Shown here in pieces: positions 24,174 through 32,589 of a stretch of DNA of 46,534 nt. The stretch's first letter is position 1, and each line of letters begins with the position of its first letter. Made by a program: the position numbers and the translations under genes. The notes beneath the pieces are model-generated. The model was not told the origin of the DNA. It saw only the letters and a list, made by a program, of their open reading frames with translations, and searched no databases. Origin of the DNA: Pseudomonadales bacterium (GTDB lineage Bacteria > Pseudomonadota > Gammaproteobacteria > Pseudomonadales > Azotimanducaceae); NCBI GenBank assembly GCA_023300545.1, contig JALZVT010000019.1:1-46534 (forward strand), given 5' to 3'.

Positions 24174-25667
24174 ATGCCAGACACCCAGCTTGCCGCATTA
24201 GATCTCGGCTCCAACAGCTTTCACCTGGTGGTTGCGAACTACTCCAATGGACGGATCGGAGTTGTCGACAAAATCAAGGAGACGGTGAGGCTCGCAGACG
24301 GTTTAAACGACAGTGGTGAAATCTCCGCAGAGGCAATGGAGCGCGCAGTCGACTGCCTGACTCGATTTGGTCAGCGCCTGCGCACTATTCCGGCAGATCA
24401 GGTAAGAGTCGTTGGCACAAATACACTACGCAAGGCCAAAAACTCAGACAAATTTCTAAAGCGCGCCCGAAAGGCCCTAAACCACAACATTGAAATCATT
24501 TCAGGGCACGAAGAAGCCCGCATGATATTTATGGGGGTATCGCGGGCACTCGATGACAGCCACAAACGCCGTCTGGTGATAGACATTGGTGGAGGCTCAA
24601 CCGAACTCATTCTTGGCAAACGCTTTAAGCCAACCGTGATGGACAGTCTGTATATGGGCTGTGTCAGCGTGTCTGCCAGTTGCTTCCCAAAAGGCAAACT
24701 AAGCGCTGACAATTACGCGCTTGCCGTCAACACCGCGCGCCGAGAACTGGAAAGTGTTCAGGCAATCTATCGCCAACAAGGGTGGGACACCGCAATCGGA
24801 GCGTCAGGCACCATGCATGCCGTGCAATCGGTTCTCGCGGCTATGGACATTTCCCAACGCGGCATCACCCTCGATGGCGTGAAGCAACTACGAGATCATA
24901 TGCTGGCCGCGGGCACCATCGACAACCTGGCGCTGCCCGGGCTAAGCAAAGACCGGGCAGCCGTGTTGCCGGGCGGTCTCGCTATCATTCACGCGTTGTT
25001 AGGCGAACTAAAAATAGACCACCTGAGAATTTCAGATGGCGCCCTGCGCGAAGGGCTGCTGTTCGAGATGATCGGCCGGGCCCGACACGAAGATGTACGA
25101 GAACACACGGCTGAAGATCTGAGCACTCGCTACCATATCGACCTCGAACAGGCGCAACGCGTAGCCGCCACCGCACAAGGCCTGTTGAAGCAGGTCAAAC
25201 AGCCGTGGGAGCTAGACAACGACGAACTTCATCACTCCCTCAACTGGGCAGCGGCCTTGCATGAGATTGGCCTGGATATCTCTCACAGCAGCTACCACAA
25301 GCATGGGGCATACCTGCTGGAACACATGGACATGCCTGGTTTTTCAAAGCTCGATCAGATCAGGCTTGCGACACTCGTGCGACTGCACCGGCGCAAACTT
25401 CAATTGGATGCTATGCCGCGCCTGGACGAGGCCGACACCGAAGATCTGTTGCGTTTAACCGTGTTGCTACGAATCGCACATCTGTTACACCGCAGTCGCA
25501 ATCCAGAGCCGCTACCCAAGATCAAGCTGAGGGTGGCCAACACCGAACTCGATCTAGATATTCCCAACGACTGGCTAAAAGAACACAGCCTGACTCGATT
25601 AGATCTTGCCGAAGAGGCTGACTACCTTGCTTCGATTGGGATGACGCTGACCGTTTCAGCCAATTGA
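24174..25667 (+). CDS. ppx: Exopolyphosphatase / guanosine pentaphosphatase (Ppx/GppA family)
   Basis: A 497-residue member of the ASKHA-fold Ppx/GppA family, which removes terminal phosphate from polyphosphate or pppGpp. The phosphate-1 loop is AALDLGSNSFHLVVA, followed by EIISGHEEARMIF and the phosphate-2 loop LVIDIGGGSTELILG. The C-terminal half (from about 310) is the HD-like domain, with HSLNWAAALHEIGLDISH and the SSYHKHGAYLLEH segment. The length and the polyphosphate kinase next door favour Ppx over GppA. Its last 46 bases overlap, on the opposite strand, the end of ppk. It starts 6 bp after the M48 gene, so it is the third gene of a lemA-M48-ppx operon. Confidence 0.9.
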   Translation: MPDTQLAALDLGSNSFHLVVANYSNGRIGVVDKIKETVRLADGLNDSGEISAEAMERAVDCLTRFGQRLRTIPADQVRVVGTNTLRKAKNSDKFLKRARKALNHNIEIISGHEEARMIFMGVSRALDDSHKRRLVIDIGGGSTELILGKRFKPTVMDSLYMGCVSVSASCFPKGKLSADNYALAVNTARRELESVQAIYRQQGWDTAIGASGTMHAVQSVLAAMDISQRGITLDGVKQLRDHMLAAGTIDNLALPGLSKDRAAVLPGGLAIIHALLGELKIDHLRISDGALREGLLFEMIGRARHEDVREHTAEDLSTRYHIDLEQAQRVAATAQGLLKQVKQPWELDNDELHHSLNWAAALHEIGLDISHSSYHKHGAYLLEHMDMPGFSKLDQIRLATLVRLHRRKLQLDAMPRLDEADTEDLLRLTVLLRIAHLLHRSRNPEPLPKIKLRVANTELDLDIPNDWLKEHSLTRLDLAEEADYLASIGMTLTVSAN

Positions 25668-27844
25668 TCCAGCAGCCACAGCTGCGCGCTGTGTCCCTGC
25701 TTGCGATTGGATTTCACCCGCCGATAGGTTGCATCGGCCTGCAACGTCCAAGCCTGCTGATCGTCTTTCAAATAGTTTTCGAAGCTCTCTTTAAACACTC
25801 TCTTATTCAATTCAGGCTGCTCAATCGGAAAACAGCTCTCTATGCGGGAGAAAAAATTGCGATCCATCCAGTCGGCACTCGACAGAAACAAGCCCCGATT
25901 CTCAAAATAGTAAACACGCGTATGCTCAAGAAATCGACCAATGATCGAGCGCACCTGAATGTTGTCTGAAATGCCAGGAACACCCGGCTTTAACGCACAA
26001 ACACCACGTACAACAAGACGCACTTCCACACCAGCCATTGACGCTCGATACAGCGCTTTGATAATTTCCGGCTCAATCAGCGAGTTCATTTTTGCGTAAA
26101 CCCGCGCTGGTTTACCCGCCTGAGCAGCCCGTGTTTCCGCGTCGATGAAATCAAGCAGCGATCGGTGCAACGTGAACGGCGCCTGCAACATTTTTTTAAG
26201 CCGGCCTGCACGTCCCATCGCGGTGAGCTGTTGGAAGAGCTTCTGTACGTCCTCGCCGAGTTGGTCGTCGTCGGTTAGCAAACCGTAGTCGGTATAGAGC
26301 TTGGCCGTCGTCGCGTGGTAGTTACCCGTACCTAGGTGCAAGTAACGTTTAAGTGTGCGCCCTTCACGACGAATCACCATCGTCATCTTGGCATGTGTCT
26401 TGTAACCCACTACGCCATAAACAACCTGTGCTCCAGAATCCTGTAGGAGCGTAGCCAACTCGATATTGGCTTCCTCGTCAAAGCGCGCACGCAGCTCGAT
26501 CACGACCAGAACTTCCTTGCCCTGCCCCGCCGCCTCAACCAGTGCCTTAACGATGTGGGAGTCGATACCTGTGCGATAGAGCGTTTGCCGAATCGATAGT
26601 ACTTTTGGGTCACGCGCCGACTGACGTAAAAATTCAATCACCGGCTGAAACGATTCAAAAGGGTGATGCATAAGAATGTCACGCTCGGTGATCGCGGCGA
26701 ACATGTCACCAAAGCCTTCGCTACTACCCGCCTCAGTCGCTCCAGTCAGGGCTACCGGTGCCAATATCGCCGGCGGCAAGTGCTGCACAAATGGCGGAAA
26801 CTTCAGATCAGGGCGCTCGACAAGATCGGGCAGCGAAAACAGGCGATTGAGATTTACCGGGCCTTTGCAACGATAAACATCCGCCTCAGACAGACTGAAC
26901 TCTTCGATGAGAAAACTCTCGATCTCAATAGGTGTGTCATCCGCAATTTCCATGCGTACAGCGTCACCGTAGTTGCGTGACGGCAACTCACCTTCAAGCG
27001 CCTGCAACAGATCATCAACCGCTTCATCATCAACAAAAAGATCACTGTTGCGGGTAATACGAAACGCGTAACAGCCCGTAGCGGTCATTCCCGCAAACAA
27101 ATCACTGACGTGATTTTCTATAATGGACGACAGCAAGATAAAGTCGTCGGGCATTTCCGCTACCGACTCGGGCAAGCGCACCACTCGAGGCAGTGAGCGT
27201 GGCGCCTGGACAATGCTTAGTCCGCTGTTTCGACCAAACGCATCCTTGCCCTGCAGGGTAACAATGAAATTCAGCCCCTTATTCAGCACCTGCGGAAATG
27301 GATGCGCCGGATCCAAGGCAATTGGGCTCAAGATGGGAGAAAGCTCACGGGTAAAGTAGCGCTTTACCCAGCTCGCCTGTCGCGGGTTCCAGGTCGACTG
27401 ATCAAGAAAGCGAATGCCCTCTGCGGCAAGTTCGGGTAACAGTGACGCGTTGAGCAAGCGGTATTGTTCCGCAACCAGGCGGGCCGCTGTCGCGCTGATA
27501 CGCCGAATCTGTTCTCGGGCTGACAGGCCATCCGGGCGCTGTTGAGTGACGCCAAAGGCCTCCTGCTGCCGCAACCCCGCAAAACGAATTTCAAAAAACT
27601 CATCCAGATTTGAGCAGGCAATGCAAAGGTATTTTAAGCGCTCGAGCAACGGCGTTGAAGCCATCTGAGCTTGCGCAAGCACGCGCCGATTGAACTCCAA
27701 CAGCGACAGCTCACGGTTAATGTAGAGCGATGGATCGTCGAGTGACAGCACGCTGGCACTTGCTGTTTTGCCAGCCTTGGCTTTGGCACCCGCATTTTTG
27801 CTGCGAGCCCCGATATTTGATGGTGATTTTGAGTTGGTGGACAC
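25622..27844 (-). CDS. ppk1: Polyphosphate kinase 1
   Basis: This enzyme polymerises the gamma-phosphate of ATP into polyphosphate. From the chosen GTG at 27844 it has 741 residues: a short Lys/Ala-rich tail, the N-domain (SLYINRELSLLEFNRRVLAQA), the head domain, and two phospholipase-D-like C-domains. The active-site His (GYKTHAKMTMVIRREG) and the following YLHLGTGNYH block are present. The frame is open to an ATG at 27925 inside cmoA, which would add 27 unrelated residues; I prefer GTG, though its ribosome site is weak. It is convergent with ppx, the 3' ends overlapping by 46 bp, and divergent from cmoA with 58 bp between. Confidence 0.92.
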   Translation of the reverse strand: MSTNSKSPSNIGARSKNAGAKAKAGKTASASVLSLDDPSLYINRELSLLEFNRRVLAQAQMASTPLLERLKYLCIACSNLDEFFEIRFAGLRQQEAFGVTQQRPDGLSAREQIRRISATAARLVAEQYRLLNASLLPELAAEGIRFLDQSTWNPRQASWVKRYFTRELSPILSPIALDPAHPFPQVLNKGLNFIVTLQGKDAFGRNSGLSIVQAPRSLPRVVRLPESVAEMPDDFILLSSIIENHVSDLFAGMTATGCYAFRITRNSDLFVDDEAVDDLLQALEGELPSRNYGDAVRMEIADDTPIEIESFLIEEFSLSEADVYRCKGPVNLNRLFSLPDLVERPDLKFPPFVQHLPPAILAPVALTGATEAGSSEGFGDMFAAITERDILMHHPFESFQPVIEFLRQSARDPKVLSIRQTLYRTGIDSHIVKALVEAAGQGKEVLVVIELRARFDEEANIELATLLQDSGAQVVYGVVGYKTHAKMTMVIRREGRTLKRYLHLGTGNYHATTAKLYTDYGLLTDDDQLGEDVQKLFQQLTAMGRAGRLKKMLQAPFTLHRSLLDFIDAETRAAQAGKPARVYAKMNSLIEPEIIKALYRASMAGVEVRLVVRGVCALKPGVPGISDNIQVRSIIGRFLEHTRVYYFENRGLFLSSADWMDRNFFSRIESCFPIEQPELNKRVFKESFENYLKDDQQAWTLQADATYRRVKSNRKQGHSAQLWLLDQLAETVSVIPIEAR

Positions 27845-27902
27845 GGTACAGATGTCTAGAATCACAGGCTCTGCATCATAGCACCGCGCCCTCCCCCTAA
27901 TT

Positions 27903-28682
27903 ATGACAACCAACACAGATGACATCTACGCCCGGGATAACCCCCACCTGGTCGATTTTGCGTTCGATCAACGCGTGGTCGACGTCTTTCCGGACATGAT
28001 TCGACGCTCCGTGCCCGCCTACGAGACCGTGGTGCCGCTGAGCGCCTTGGTTGCAGCGCGACATGTTCCAAACAATGGCGTCATTTACGACCTAGGCTGC
28101 AGTCGAGGCGCCACCACCGCGGCTCTACTCACCTACTGCGACCCATCAATTCGGGTGGTTGGAATCGACAATTCCCAACCCATGATTGATGCCGCACGCA
28201 ATCAGATGTCCGCCCTGACCAGCGCCAACGACGCTGCCCGTGTGGAATGGCGTTGCGCCGACATTACCGAGACACCGATCGCCGCGGCGAGCGCTGTCGT
28301 CATGAACTACACGCTGCAGTTCATTACCCCCGAGCAGCGCGAGGTATTGCTGCGTCGAATCGCCAGCAATCTTGCACCTGGCGCGCCGTTGATTTACGCC
28401 GAAAAAGTAGTGCTCGATGACCCCCAAAAGCAGGCCTGGGCAGACTCCATTCACCTGGAATTCAAACGCGCTAACGGCTACTCAGAGCTGGAAGTGGCAC
28501 AAAAGCGCAGCGCCATCGAGAAGGTGATGATTCCCGACACCCTCGACACTCACCTGACACGACTAAAGCAGGTTGGACTGGTCAACAGCACTATCTGGTT
28601 TAGCTGCCTGAACTGGGCCGCTTTTATTGCTTTCGCCCCTGAACCCGCAGTGCCCACGACCGTACCCGCCGAAGATGGATAA
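27903..28682 (+). CDS. cmoA: Carboxy-S-adenosyl-L-methionine synthase
   Basis: A 259-residue class I methyltransferase-fold protein that converts SAM and prephenate to carboxy-SAM for wobble-uridine modification. CmoA hallmarks are the DIYARDNPHLVDFAFDQRVVDVFPDMIRRSVPAY opening (shown in parts: DNPHLVDFAFD, FPDMI.RSVP), the SAM loop YDLGCSRGATT, and NYTLQFITP. The stop overlaps the start of cmoB by 8 bp, the same order as in E. coli. It is divergent from ppk1, so a bidirectional promoter must lie in or near the 58-bp gap. Confidence 0.95.
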   Translation: MTTNTDDIYARDNPHLVDFAFDQRVVDVFPDMIRRSVPAYETVVPLSALVAARHVPNNGVIYDLGCSRGATTAALLTYCDPSIRVVGIDNSQPMIDAARNQMSALTSANDAARVEWRCADITETPIAAASAVVMNYTLQFITPEQREVLLRRIASNLAPGAPLIYAEKVVLDDPQKQAWADSIHLEFKRANGYSELEVAQKRSAIEKVMIPDTLDTHLTRLKQVGLVNSTIWFSCLNWAAFIAFAPEPAVPTTVPAEDG

Positions 28683-29712
28683 TCTGGATGGTGGCCAACA
28701 CCCCGCAGCAAGGGCCATGCTCGAACACTACGCCGCGCAAACTTTCTGGCCAGCAAACGACGCTCGGCTGCAGCCTATTATGCACCAAGTACTCAGAAGC
28801 CATGGCGATGCCCCAGCTTGGGAAGCCGCCATCGCGGCACTTCCAGAAGCCTTAAGCGCCCGCCTACTGCCCGAGAGAACACCACTTAGTGAAGCCTCCT
28901 CAACTACCTTTCGCCCCATTGGACTAACCGGTGTGCTGGCTGACGCGAACCCAACAGACCTGGGTACTGCACTACGCGGCCTGCACCCCTGGCGCAAAGG
29001 CCCCTGGGAACTGTTTGGACTCGCGCTAGATACGGAGTGGCGTTCTGACTGGAAATGGCAGCGGCTGGCGCCACATTTGCCAGATATGGACGGTTTGCGA
29101 GTGCTCGACGTGGGCTGCGGTAACGGCTATTACGGCTGGCACATGCTCAATGCGGGCGCCAAGGACGTTGTTGGAATCGACCCCACAGCGCTCTTTTTTT
29201 ACCAACATCTCGCTATGAACAACTATCTGGCGCCGCTGTATCCCGGGGCAAAAAATCAAGTGTTGCCGCTGAAACTGGAAGATCTGGATCCGGCTGACGA
29301 CCAGCCCGGCTTTGACGTCGTGTTTTCCATGGGTGTCCTTTACCACCGCCGCGACCCGCTCGCGCACCTGCGCGAGCTTCTTGCACAGCTGAAGCCAGGT
29401 GGAACACTGGTGCTGGAAACGTTGGTGAGCGAATCCGCCGACCTTATACCCAATGGTCGCTATGCCCGCATGCGTAATGTCCATCTGGTACCCCAGCCAA
29501 CCACCATCAGTGCTTGGCTGCAGGAGCTTGGGTTAGAAAATTGCAATGCTTGTGATGTGACCCAAACCAGCACTGCTGAGCAGCGCAGCACGCCATGGAT
29601 GACCTTCGAGTCGCTGCAGGAGTCACTGGATTCAACCAACCCGGACCAGACCATCGAAGGCCACCCGGCACCGGTTCGCGCGTGTTTCGTGGCAAACTGG
29701 CCCACGCTCTAA
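28675..29712 (+). CDS. cmoB: tRNA U34 carboxymethyltransferase
   Basis: From ATG 28675 the protein has 345 residues, close to the family's usual 320-330. It transfers the carboxymethyl group of carboxy-SAM to 5-hydroxyuridine-34 of tRNAs, giving uridine-5-oxyacetic acid. Visible are the helical N-domain, the LHPWRKGPWELFGLALDTEWRSDWKW block special to CmoB (in parts: HPWRKGP, WRSDWKW), the SAM loop VLDVGCGNGYYGWHM, VFSMGVLYHRR, and MTFESLQESLD at the end. An open frame extends 48 bp further up inside cmoA but adds residues unlike the family. The 8-bp overlap with cmoA supports translational coupling. Confidence 0.93.
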   Translation: MDNLDGGQHPAARAMLEHYAAQTFWPANDARLQPIMHQVLRSHGDAPAWEAAIAALPEALSARLLPERTPLSEASSTTFRPIGLTGVLADANPTDLGTALRGLHPWRKGPWELFGLALDTEWRSDWKWQRLAPHLPDMDGLRVLDVGCGNGYYGWHMLNAGAKDVVGIDPTALFFYQHLAMNNYLAPLYPGAKNQVLPLKLEDLDPADDQPGFDVVFSMGVLYHRRDPLAHLRELLAQLKPGGTLVLETLVSESADLIPNGRYARMRNVHLVPQPTTISAWLQELGLENCNACDVTQTSTAEQRSTPWMTFESLQESLDSTNPDQTIEGHPAPVRACFVANWPTL

Positions 29713-29755
29713 ACTTCTTAAACCCTTTGTTCCCGAGCGCGTTACAGGACACCGT

Positions 29756-30220
29756 ATGGCCGTCGAAATCGAACGCAAATTTCTCCTGCACGAGTTGCCC
29801 TCAGGTGAATACCCACAAAACGCGATTCGCCAGGGCTATCTAAGCCGTGGGCACACTCAGGTTCGTGTGCGCATAGCTGATCAGACGGGGCTGCTCACTG
29901 TAAAAGGCCCCAAGGCTGACAACATGCGACCCGAATACGAGTACGAAATACCAAAACTCGATGCCGAGTTCATGCTGGGGTCGCTGTGCACCGGCAACCC
30001 CATAAAGAAAACCCGCTATTTTGTTCGTCACAGCGCCCACATGTGGCACATAGACGTGTTTGCTGACGCCAACGCGCCGCTGATTGTGGCCGAGGTAGAG
30101 CTAAAATCACCCCGGGAGGCCTTTGACGTACCCCAATGGGTTGGCGCCGAGGTCACCGATGACGAGCGATTCAGTAATTCTTATTTGTGCGAACATCCCT
30201 ATCGAACCTGGACGAGCTGA
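29756..30220 (+). CDS. CYTH-domain triphosphate tunnel metalloenzyme
   Basis: A 154-residue compact CYTH protein. The signature EIERKFL (4-10) is followed by alternating charged strands of the tunnel: GYLSRGHTQVRVRI, LTVKGPK, YEYEIP, KKTRYFVRH, WHIDVFADANAPLIVAEVEL. Small single-domain members of this family hydrolyse inorganic tripolyphosphate or thiamine triphosphate; others are adenylate cyclases. Two kb from ppk1/ppx, tripolyphosphatase is the attractive reading, but that is inference. It follows cmoB by 43 bp with a CAGGA ribosome site. Confidence 0.9.
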   Translation: MAVEIERKFLLHELPSGEYPQNAIRQGYLSRGHTQVRVRIADQTGLLTVKGPKADNMRPEYEYEIPKLDAEFMLGSLCTGNPIKKTRYFVRHSAHMWHIDVFADANAPLIVAEVELKSPREAFDVPQWVGAEVTDDERFSNSYLCEHPYRTWTS

Positions 30221-30261
30221 TGGGCTCAAAGCCATAAGAACAACATCGATAGGAATACCCC

Positions 30262-30627
30262 ATGAACGGTTTCAGCTTCCGCTTTCGCGGCCGGACACAC
30301 CGCCTCCTGCGCCTCTACCAACTGTTTCAGGACAACCCAGGCACCGGCCTGCACCCGTCCAAAATTGCTCGGCAGGCGGGCATGAGCATCGTTGATGTTG
30401 ACGATCGCCTGCGCCGCACACCTGAAATGTTTGTCAAACTGCCAACCCGCAAAGACGGCCTAACCCGCTATCGGCTCACCAGCGCTTTCACGGCCATGAC
30501 CCCCGATGAGGCCAAAGCGAAGGTGACCGACTTGGCCCGCCGGGAATCGCTGGTGCTGTACAGCGCCATGACCGGCATTGTGCTCATTTTTGCCATTATG
30601 ATGATTCTGGTTGGCCCCGCGGTTTAG
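30262..30627 (+). CDS. Small protein with a possible winged-helix domain and a C-terminal membrane helix
   Basis: A 121-residue protein of unknown family. Residues 10-75 look like a winged helix: a basic first helix (RTHRLLRLYQLFQ), then HPSKIARQAGMSIVDVDDRLRR resembling helix-turn-helix, then a strand-like YRLTSAF. A charged linker (MTPDEAKAKVTDLARRE) leads to one strongly hydrophobic helix (97-119) ending at the C-terminus, so it should be tail-anchored with the N-domain in the cytoplasm. AGGAA precedes the ATG by 7 bases. It lies 42 bp after the CYTH gene and is probably in its operon. DNA binding is a guess from the pattern only. Confidence 0.7.
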   Translation: MNGFSFRFRGRTHRLLRLYQLFQDNPGTGLHPSKIARQAGMSIVDVDDRLRRTPEMFVKLPTRKDGLTRYRLTSAFTAMTPDEAKAKVTDLARRESLVLYSAMTGIVLIFAIMMILVGPAV

Positions 30628-30696
30628 CCCCCCGGAGATCAGAAAGCAATCCACTAAAATCTCCTAACCAATTGATAAAGAAGAATTTAAAGATCA

Positions 30697-31818
30697 ATGC
30701 CAGAATCACTCTCAACAACCGATCTCGCCTTCAAAACCGATTTAGAGCGCTTCATCGCGGAACAACTCCCGACGCGTAGCGGCGAACCAGACGCCCTGCG
30801 AAGAAGCCGAATCATTGCCGCATCAAAATCCATGGGCCTGTTCTATAAGACCCAGCCGGCCGAATACGGCGGTCAGCCCGGCACCCTGGTGCAATTGACG
30901 CTCGCGCGGGAAGCACTCAGTGCCTCGCGCACAGCCATAGCCGCAGCCGCATTCGGGCCAGCACCTGGCGTACTGGCCGGCGCTGAAGGCGACCTCAAAA
31001 CCAACTATCTCGACCCGCTTATGGCCGGCCAGAAGCGGGGCTCTTTTGCCTTCACCGAAGCTGACGATGCCCCTCGGCACAGCTGGGCGGTACGTGATGG
31101 CGATAGCTTTGTGGTCAATGGCGCCAAGTCATACGTCACCGGGGGAGCAGACGCCGACTTTATGAACGCGCTCATCCATATTGAGCAGGACGGTGCCGCC
31201 CCCGCTCCGGCAATGATGGTCATCGACACCGATGCACCGGGCGTTAATCCTATCGGCAAGTTCGCCTCGACCGACGGCAGCCATCACATGGCTTTTGCCT
31301 TCGATAACGTCCGCGTGCCGGCAAGTCAGGTGGTTGGCAAGCCCGGTGAAGGCATGCCGCGCGCGCTGCGGCAGATCGGCGATACCCGGCTTGTCATTGC
31401 GGCAACCTGCACGGGCCTCATGCAGTGGACCATCAGCTATCTAGATGCCCACATTCGTAAGCCTCATCGGGGTGGCAAGCCTCTGGCAGATCTTGAATCG
31501 GTGCGGTTACGCTATGCCCAGACCCGCATCGACGCCTTTGCCGCTCGCAGCATGCTGTATCGCACGGCTCGGCTAGGCGACTCGGGAGAAAACATCGTCA
31601 ATGAATCGATCGCCACTAAGGTATTTGCCTCAGAAGCGGCAGCCAGAGTTATCGACGTTGCGATTCAGCTGGTAGGCGGCCAGGCGCTGCGCGAAGGCCA
31701 TCCTCTGGCCGCGCTCTATAACGAGGTCCGGGTGTATCAACTAACCGAAGGTGCGTCTGACGTACTGCGGCTCAACATGGCCCGAGGAAGCTTAGAATTG
31801 AACAAAGGGCGACTTTAA
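30697..31818 (+). CDS. Acyl-CoA dehydrogenase-family protein (medium-chain catalytic geometry)
   Basis: A 373-residue acyl-CoA dehydrogenase. FAFTEADDAPRHSW and SYVTGG mark the FAD/substrate site, and FDNVRVPASQVVG the middle barrel. The C-terminus reads LTEGASDVLRLNMARG: Glu351 aligns with the catalytic Glu of medium-chain enzymes (IYEGTSQIQR), so catalysis should be conserved. N- and C-domains are more divergent than in the other two dehydrogenases here. The convergent Smr gene follows; the 123-bp spacer contains a palindrome and tandem repeats. The substrate is unknown. Confidence 0.88.
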   Translation: MPESLSTTDLAFKTDLERFIAEQLPTRSGEPDALRRSRIIAASKSMGLFYKTQPAEYGGQPGTLVQLTLAREALSASRTAIAAAAFGPAPGVLAGAEGDLKTNYLDPLMAGQKRGSFAFTEADDAPRHSWAVRDGDSFVVNGAKSYVTGGADADFMNALIHIEQDGAAPAPAMMVIDTDAPGVNPIGKFASTDGSHHMAFAFDNVRVPASQVVGKPGEGMPRALRQIGDTRLVIAATCTGLMQWTISYLDAHIRKPHRGGKPLADLESVRLRYAQTRIDAFAARSMLYRTARLGDSGENIVNESIATKVFASEAAARVIDVAIQLVGGQALREGHPLAALYNEVRVYQLTEGASDVLRLNMARGSLELNKGRL

Positions 31819-31862
31819 GAGAGCCTCGCAAGCTATTGATATTAAATATTAAAATCACGAGT

Positions 31863-31886
31863 AGGGTCAGAATTAATTCTGACCCC
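31863..31886. repeat. Dispersed palindrome, copy 2
   Basis: The sequence matches 23 of 24 bases of the palindrome at 2472-2495 (first G is A here), giving a perfect 22-bp palindrome at 31864-31885 (GGGTCAGAATT and its reverse complement). It again lies between convergent gene ends, 45 bp past the acyl-CoA dehydrogenase stop. There is no T-run. It is followed after 4 bases by the tandem repeat at 31891. Confidence 0.85.
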
Positions 31887-31890
31887 GCGC

Positions 31891-31964
31891 CCGCCCACTA
31901 TTCATCCCCGGCCCGCCCACTATTCATCCCCGGCCCGCCCACTATTCATCCCCGGCCCGCCCAC
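31891..31964. repeat. Tandem repeat, three 22-bp copies plus 8 bp, covering the 3' end of the Smr gene
   Basis: Identical 22-bp units start at 31891, 31913 and 31935; a partial unit (31957-31964) merges into coding sequence. On the minus strand each unit carries the last codons of the Smr gene (Ala-Gly-Asp-Glu-stop), so the true stop lies in the innermost copy and two extra copies lie beyond it. The pattern suggests local duplication, possibly linked to the adjacent palindrome. Because 22 is not a multiple of 3, the extra copies are not in-frame extensions. Confidence 0.9.
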
Positions 31965-32589
31965 CGTGCAACTCCCGGTTTTCCGATTTGGCTTTCTTCG
32001 ACTTCTGCACCAGTACGTAGGTTGCGCCTGCTCCACCGTGCCGTGCGAGCGCGCTGTGAAACGCAATCGCTAGTGGCAGGCCAGTTAACCAGTGCAGCAC
32101 AAAGCTCTTCAGGCGCGCGGGTGTCGGGCTGCGCTCACCTCGACCGTGGGCGATGCTGACGCAGCGCGAGCCGTTTTTCTGAGCGTTCTGCAGAAAGGCC
32201 CAAAGGGCAATCCGGGCTTCTTTGACGGTTTTGTGGTGCAAGTCGAGCTGCTCTTCAACCGGGTATTCGCCCTTACGCAATTTATCGAAAACGCCTTGTT
32301 GAACACCATCTTGTTTCCACGCCAGCACAGCCTGAGGATCAACCGTTGGCACCTCGCCCAGGGTCAAAATGCGCTCGTCACCCTCGGCATCGCGCTGCGT
32401 TACCGCATCTTTTTGCCGCTGCAATTGTCCCGCCGTGGGATCTACCCGCTCGGCACCGGCTTGATCGCTGACCTTGGCACTGCTGAGGGGCTGCACATCG
32501 CCCATGGCTTCACGAAACAACGCATCGTCATCAATCACTGATTCAGCACCACCCGAATCATCCGGGTTGGACTTACCTGCGTTACTCAT
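31942..32589 (-). CDS. Smr-domain protein (possible endonuclease)
   Basis: A 215-residue protein with a disordered acidic N-terminus and a C-terminal Smr domain. LDLH (115-118), the HGRGERS motif (148-154) and HGGAGATYVLV (about 184-194) are the three Smr signatures. Stand-alone Smr proteins in Proteobacteria are DNA or RNA nickases of poorly known role. The start overlaps the stop of the upstream PhyH gene by 4 bp, implying co-translation. The last codons are part of a 22-bp tandem repeat. Confidence 0.9.
   Translation of the reverse strand: MSNAGKSNPDDSGGAESVIDDDALFREAMGDVQPLSSAKVSDQAGAERVDPTAGQLQRQKDAVTQRDAEGDERILTLGEVPTVDPQAVLAWKQDGVQQGVFDKLRKGEYPVEEQLDLHHKTVKEARIALWAFLQNAQKNGSRCVSIAHGRGERSPTPARLKSFVLHWLTGLPLAIAFHSALARHGGAGATYVLVQKSKKAKSENRELHGGRAGDE

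Noticed and set aside
31740-31800. Apparent Glu to Asp change at the catalytic site of the 30697 acyl-CoA dehydrogenase (EGASD)
   Set aside because: Aligned to the medium-chain motif IYEGTSQIQR, the catalytic residue is the Glu before GAS (Glu351), which is present; the Asp is at a variable position.
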